Origin: Clostridiaceae bacterium
GTDB lineage: Bacteria; Bacillota; Clostridia; DSM-8532
Length of the DNA stretch: 15,048 nt
Reading direction: 5' to 3'
NCBI GenBank assembly: GCA_012727625.1
Contig: JAAYGP010000211.1
Coordinates: forward strand, 1-15,048
Part shown: piece after piece, positions 14,641 to 15,048 of the stretch
Numbering within the stretch: position 1 is the stretch's first letter
How the letters are laid out: each line of letters begins with the position of its first letter
The notes under the pieces: generated by a model
Database searches by the model: none
The model's input: only the letters and a program-made list of their open reading frames with translations
What the model was told of the DNA's origin: nothing
Position numbers and translations under genes: made by a program

Positions 14641-14814
14641 TTAAAAGTGTTTACACTCCTTTACATATTCACCCGTATATTTTATTTCATGATGCTGCAG
14701 GCGCATATTAAACCGGTTTGTTTTAAATGATTCTGTATTGCTTTTCAGTACGTCTCTGTATGTGATGGAAATTAAACTTTCTTCATTAGTCGGCTCATTT
14801 CCTTTGCCTGACAT
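14641..14814 (-). CDS. Possible small unknown protein or gene remnant
   Basis: A minus-strand frame of about 57 residues from the ATG at 14814 (62 if a TTG at 14829 is used), beginning MSGKGNEPTNEESLISITYR and ending EYVKECKHF. The mixed charged composition is protein-like, but no family was recognised, no good ribosome binding site precedes it, and it lies convergent to lepB next to a truncated recombinase. It may be a remnant of the same mobile debris or a chance frame. Confidence 0.22.
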   Translation of the reverse strand: MSGKGNEPTNEESLISITYRDVLKSNTESFKTNRFNMRLQHHEIKYTGEYVKECKHF

Positions 14815-14828
14815 ACGGCGGTATCTCA

Positions 14829-15048
14829 ATGGCGCTCACATTGTTCAGCAAGGAAATGATACCTATCTGTGCTAGAACAGGTTGTCTGCTCATTGGTATC
14901 AATCAGATTCGTGATGATATGAATAGTATGTATGGCGGCACAACCACAACCGGCGGAAGAGCCTGGAGACATAATTGTTCAGTCAGAATGACATTCATGA
15001 GGAGCGATTACATCGACGATAAGGGAACACCTCTTTCCAGAGGATGTG
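14829..15048 (+). pseudogene. C-terminal part of a phage-type RecA-like recombinase (5'-truncated; runs off window)
   Basis: An open frame from about 14790 (homology from the ATG at 14829) reads MALTLFSKEMIPICARTG, then LLIGINQIRDDMNSMYGG, TTTTGGRAWRHNCSVRMTF and SDYIDDKGTPLS. GINQIRDD and TTTTGGRAWRHNCSVR correspond to RecA loop 1 and loop 2 (INQIR, TTxGGRAxKFxxSVR in cellular RecA). The style, with WRHNCS, matches RecA/RadA-type recombinases of clostridial phages and integrative elements rather than the chromosomal recA. The N-terminal oligomerisation part and the Walker A and B motifs are absent: an in-frame stop lies at 14787-14789 and no homologous frame was seen further upstream. The fragment has no convincing ribosome binding site. 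It continues past the right edge, so its 3' state is unknown. It most likely marks the edge of decayed mobile DNA inserted after lepB. Confidence 0.6.

Noticed and set aside
14641..14660. lepB terminator from the GTGTTT/AAACAC-like repeats after the stop
   Set aside because: The possible stem is about 5 bp with a 2-base loop and no T-run follows.

Overview
The window looks like chromosome of a low-to-moderate GC, anaerobic, endospore-former-type Firmicute. Evidence: strong GGAGG-type ribosome binding sites, sigma-A-like promoters, S-layer homology (SLH) proteins, a Na+-pumping decarboxylase beta subunit and Gram-positive style nadD-yqeK and lepB genes. The SLH/Ctp/DUF5711/DUF3842 combination suggests a clostridium of the Acetivibrio/Ruminiclostridium type. 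That placement is inference; no rRNA or other taxonomic marker is present. Almost every gene reads left to right.

Layout. 30-860 is a CvpA-like membrane protein with its own terminator. 1275-5766 holds two secreted SLH proteins 22 bp apart. 5874-7352 is a secreted C-terminal processing protease (S41) behind a good promoter. 7631-8788 is a DUF5711-like membrane-anchored protein split by an in-frame TAG. 8902-9966 is mannose-6-phosphate isomerase. 10198-11917 is a unit of a cysteine-less HMA-like protein, a Na+-decarboxylase beta subunit and a tiny gamma-like membrane peptide, closed by a strong terminator. 12237-13865 is DUF3842-nadD-yqeK, tightly packed. 14033-14635 is signal peptidase I behind its own promoter. 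The right edge carries the C-terminal part of a phage-type RecA-like recombinase, probably debris of a mobile element.

The left half is a cell-surface block: two exported SLH proteins, an exported protease with a peptidoglycan-binding tail, and a membrane-anchored protein. The right half is housekeeping: sugar phosphate metabolism, ion transport, NAD synthesis, Ap4A turnover and protein export.

The most notable non-coding find is a pair of non-autonomous, MITE-like insertions at 954-1148 and 7414-7552. Both begin GATACTGTTCAC, end in a near-inverted copy of it, and are flanked by 8-bp target duplications (ATATGATT perfect; TAAAAAAG/TGAAAAAG). Their internal hairpins keep base pairing through compensatory changes between copies, and one hairpin plus T-rich tract resembles an intrinsic terminator. 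A second, unrelated repeat region with long-range pairing lies before DUF3842 (12019-12222).
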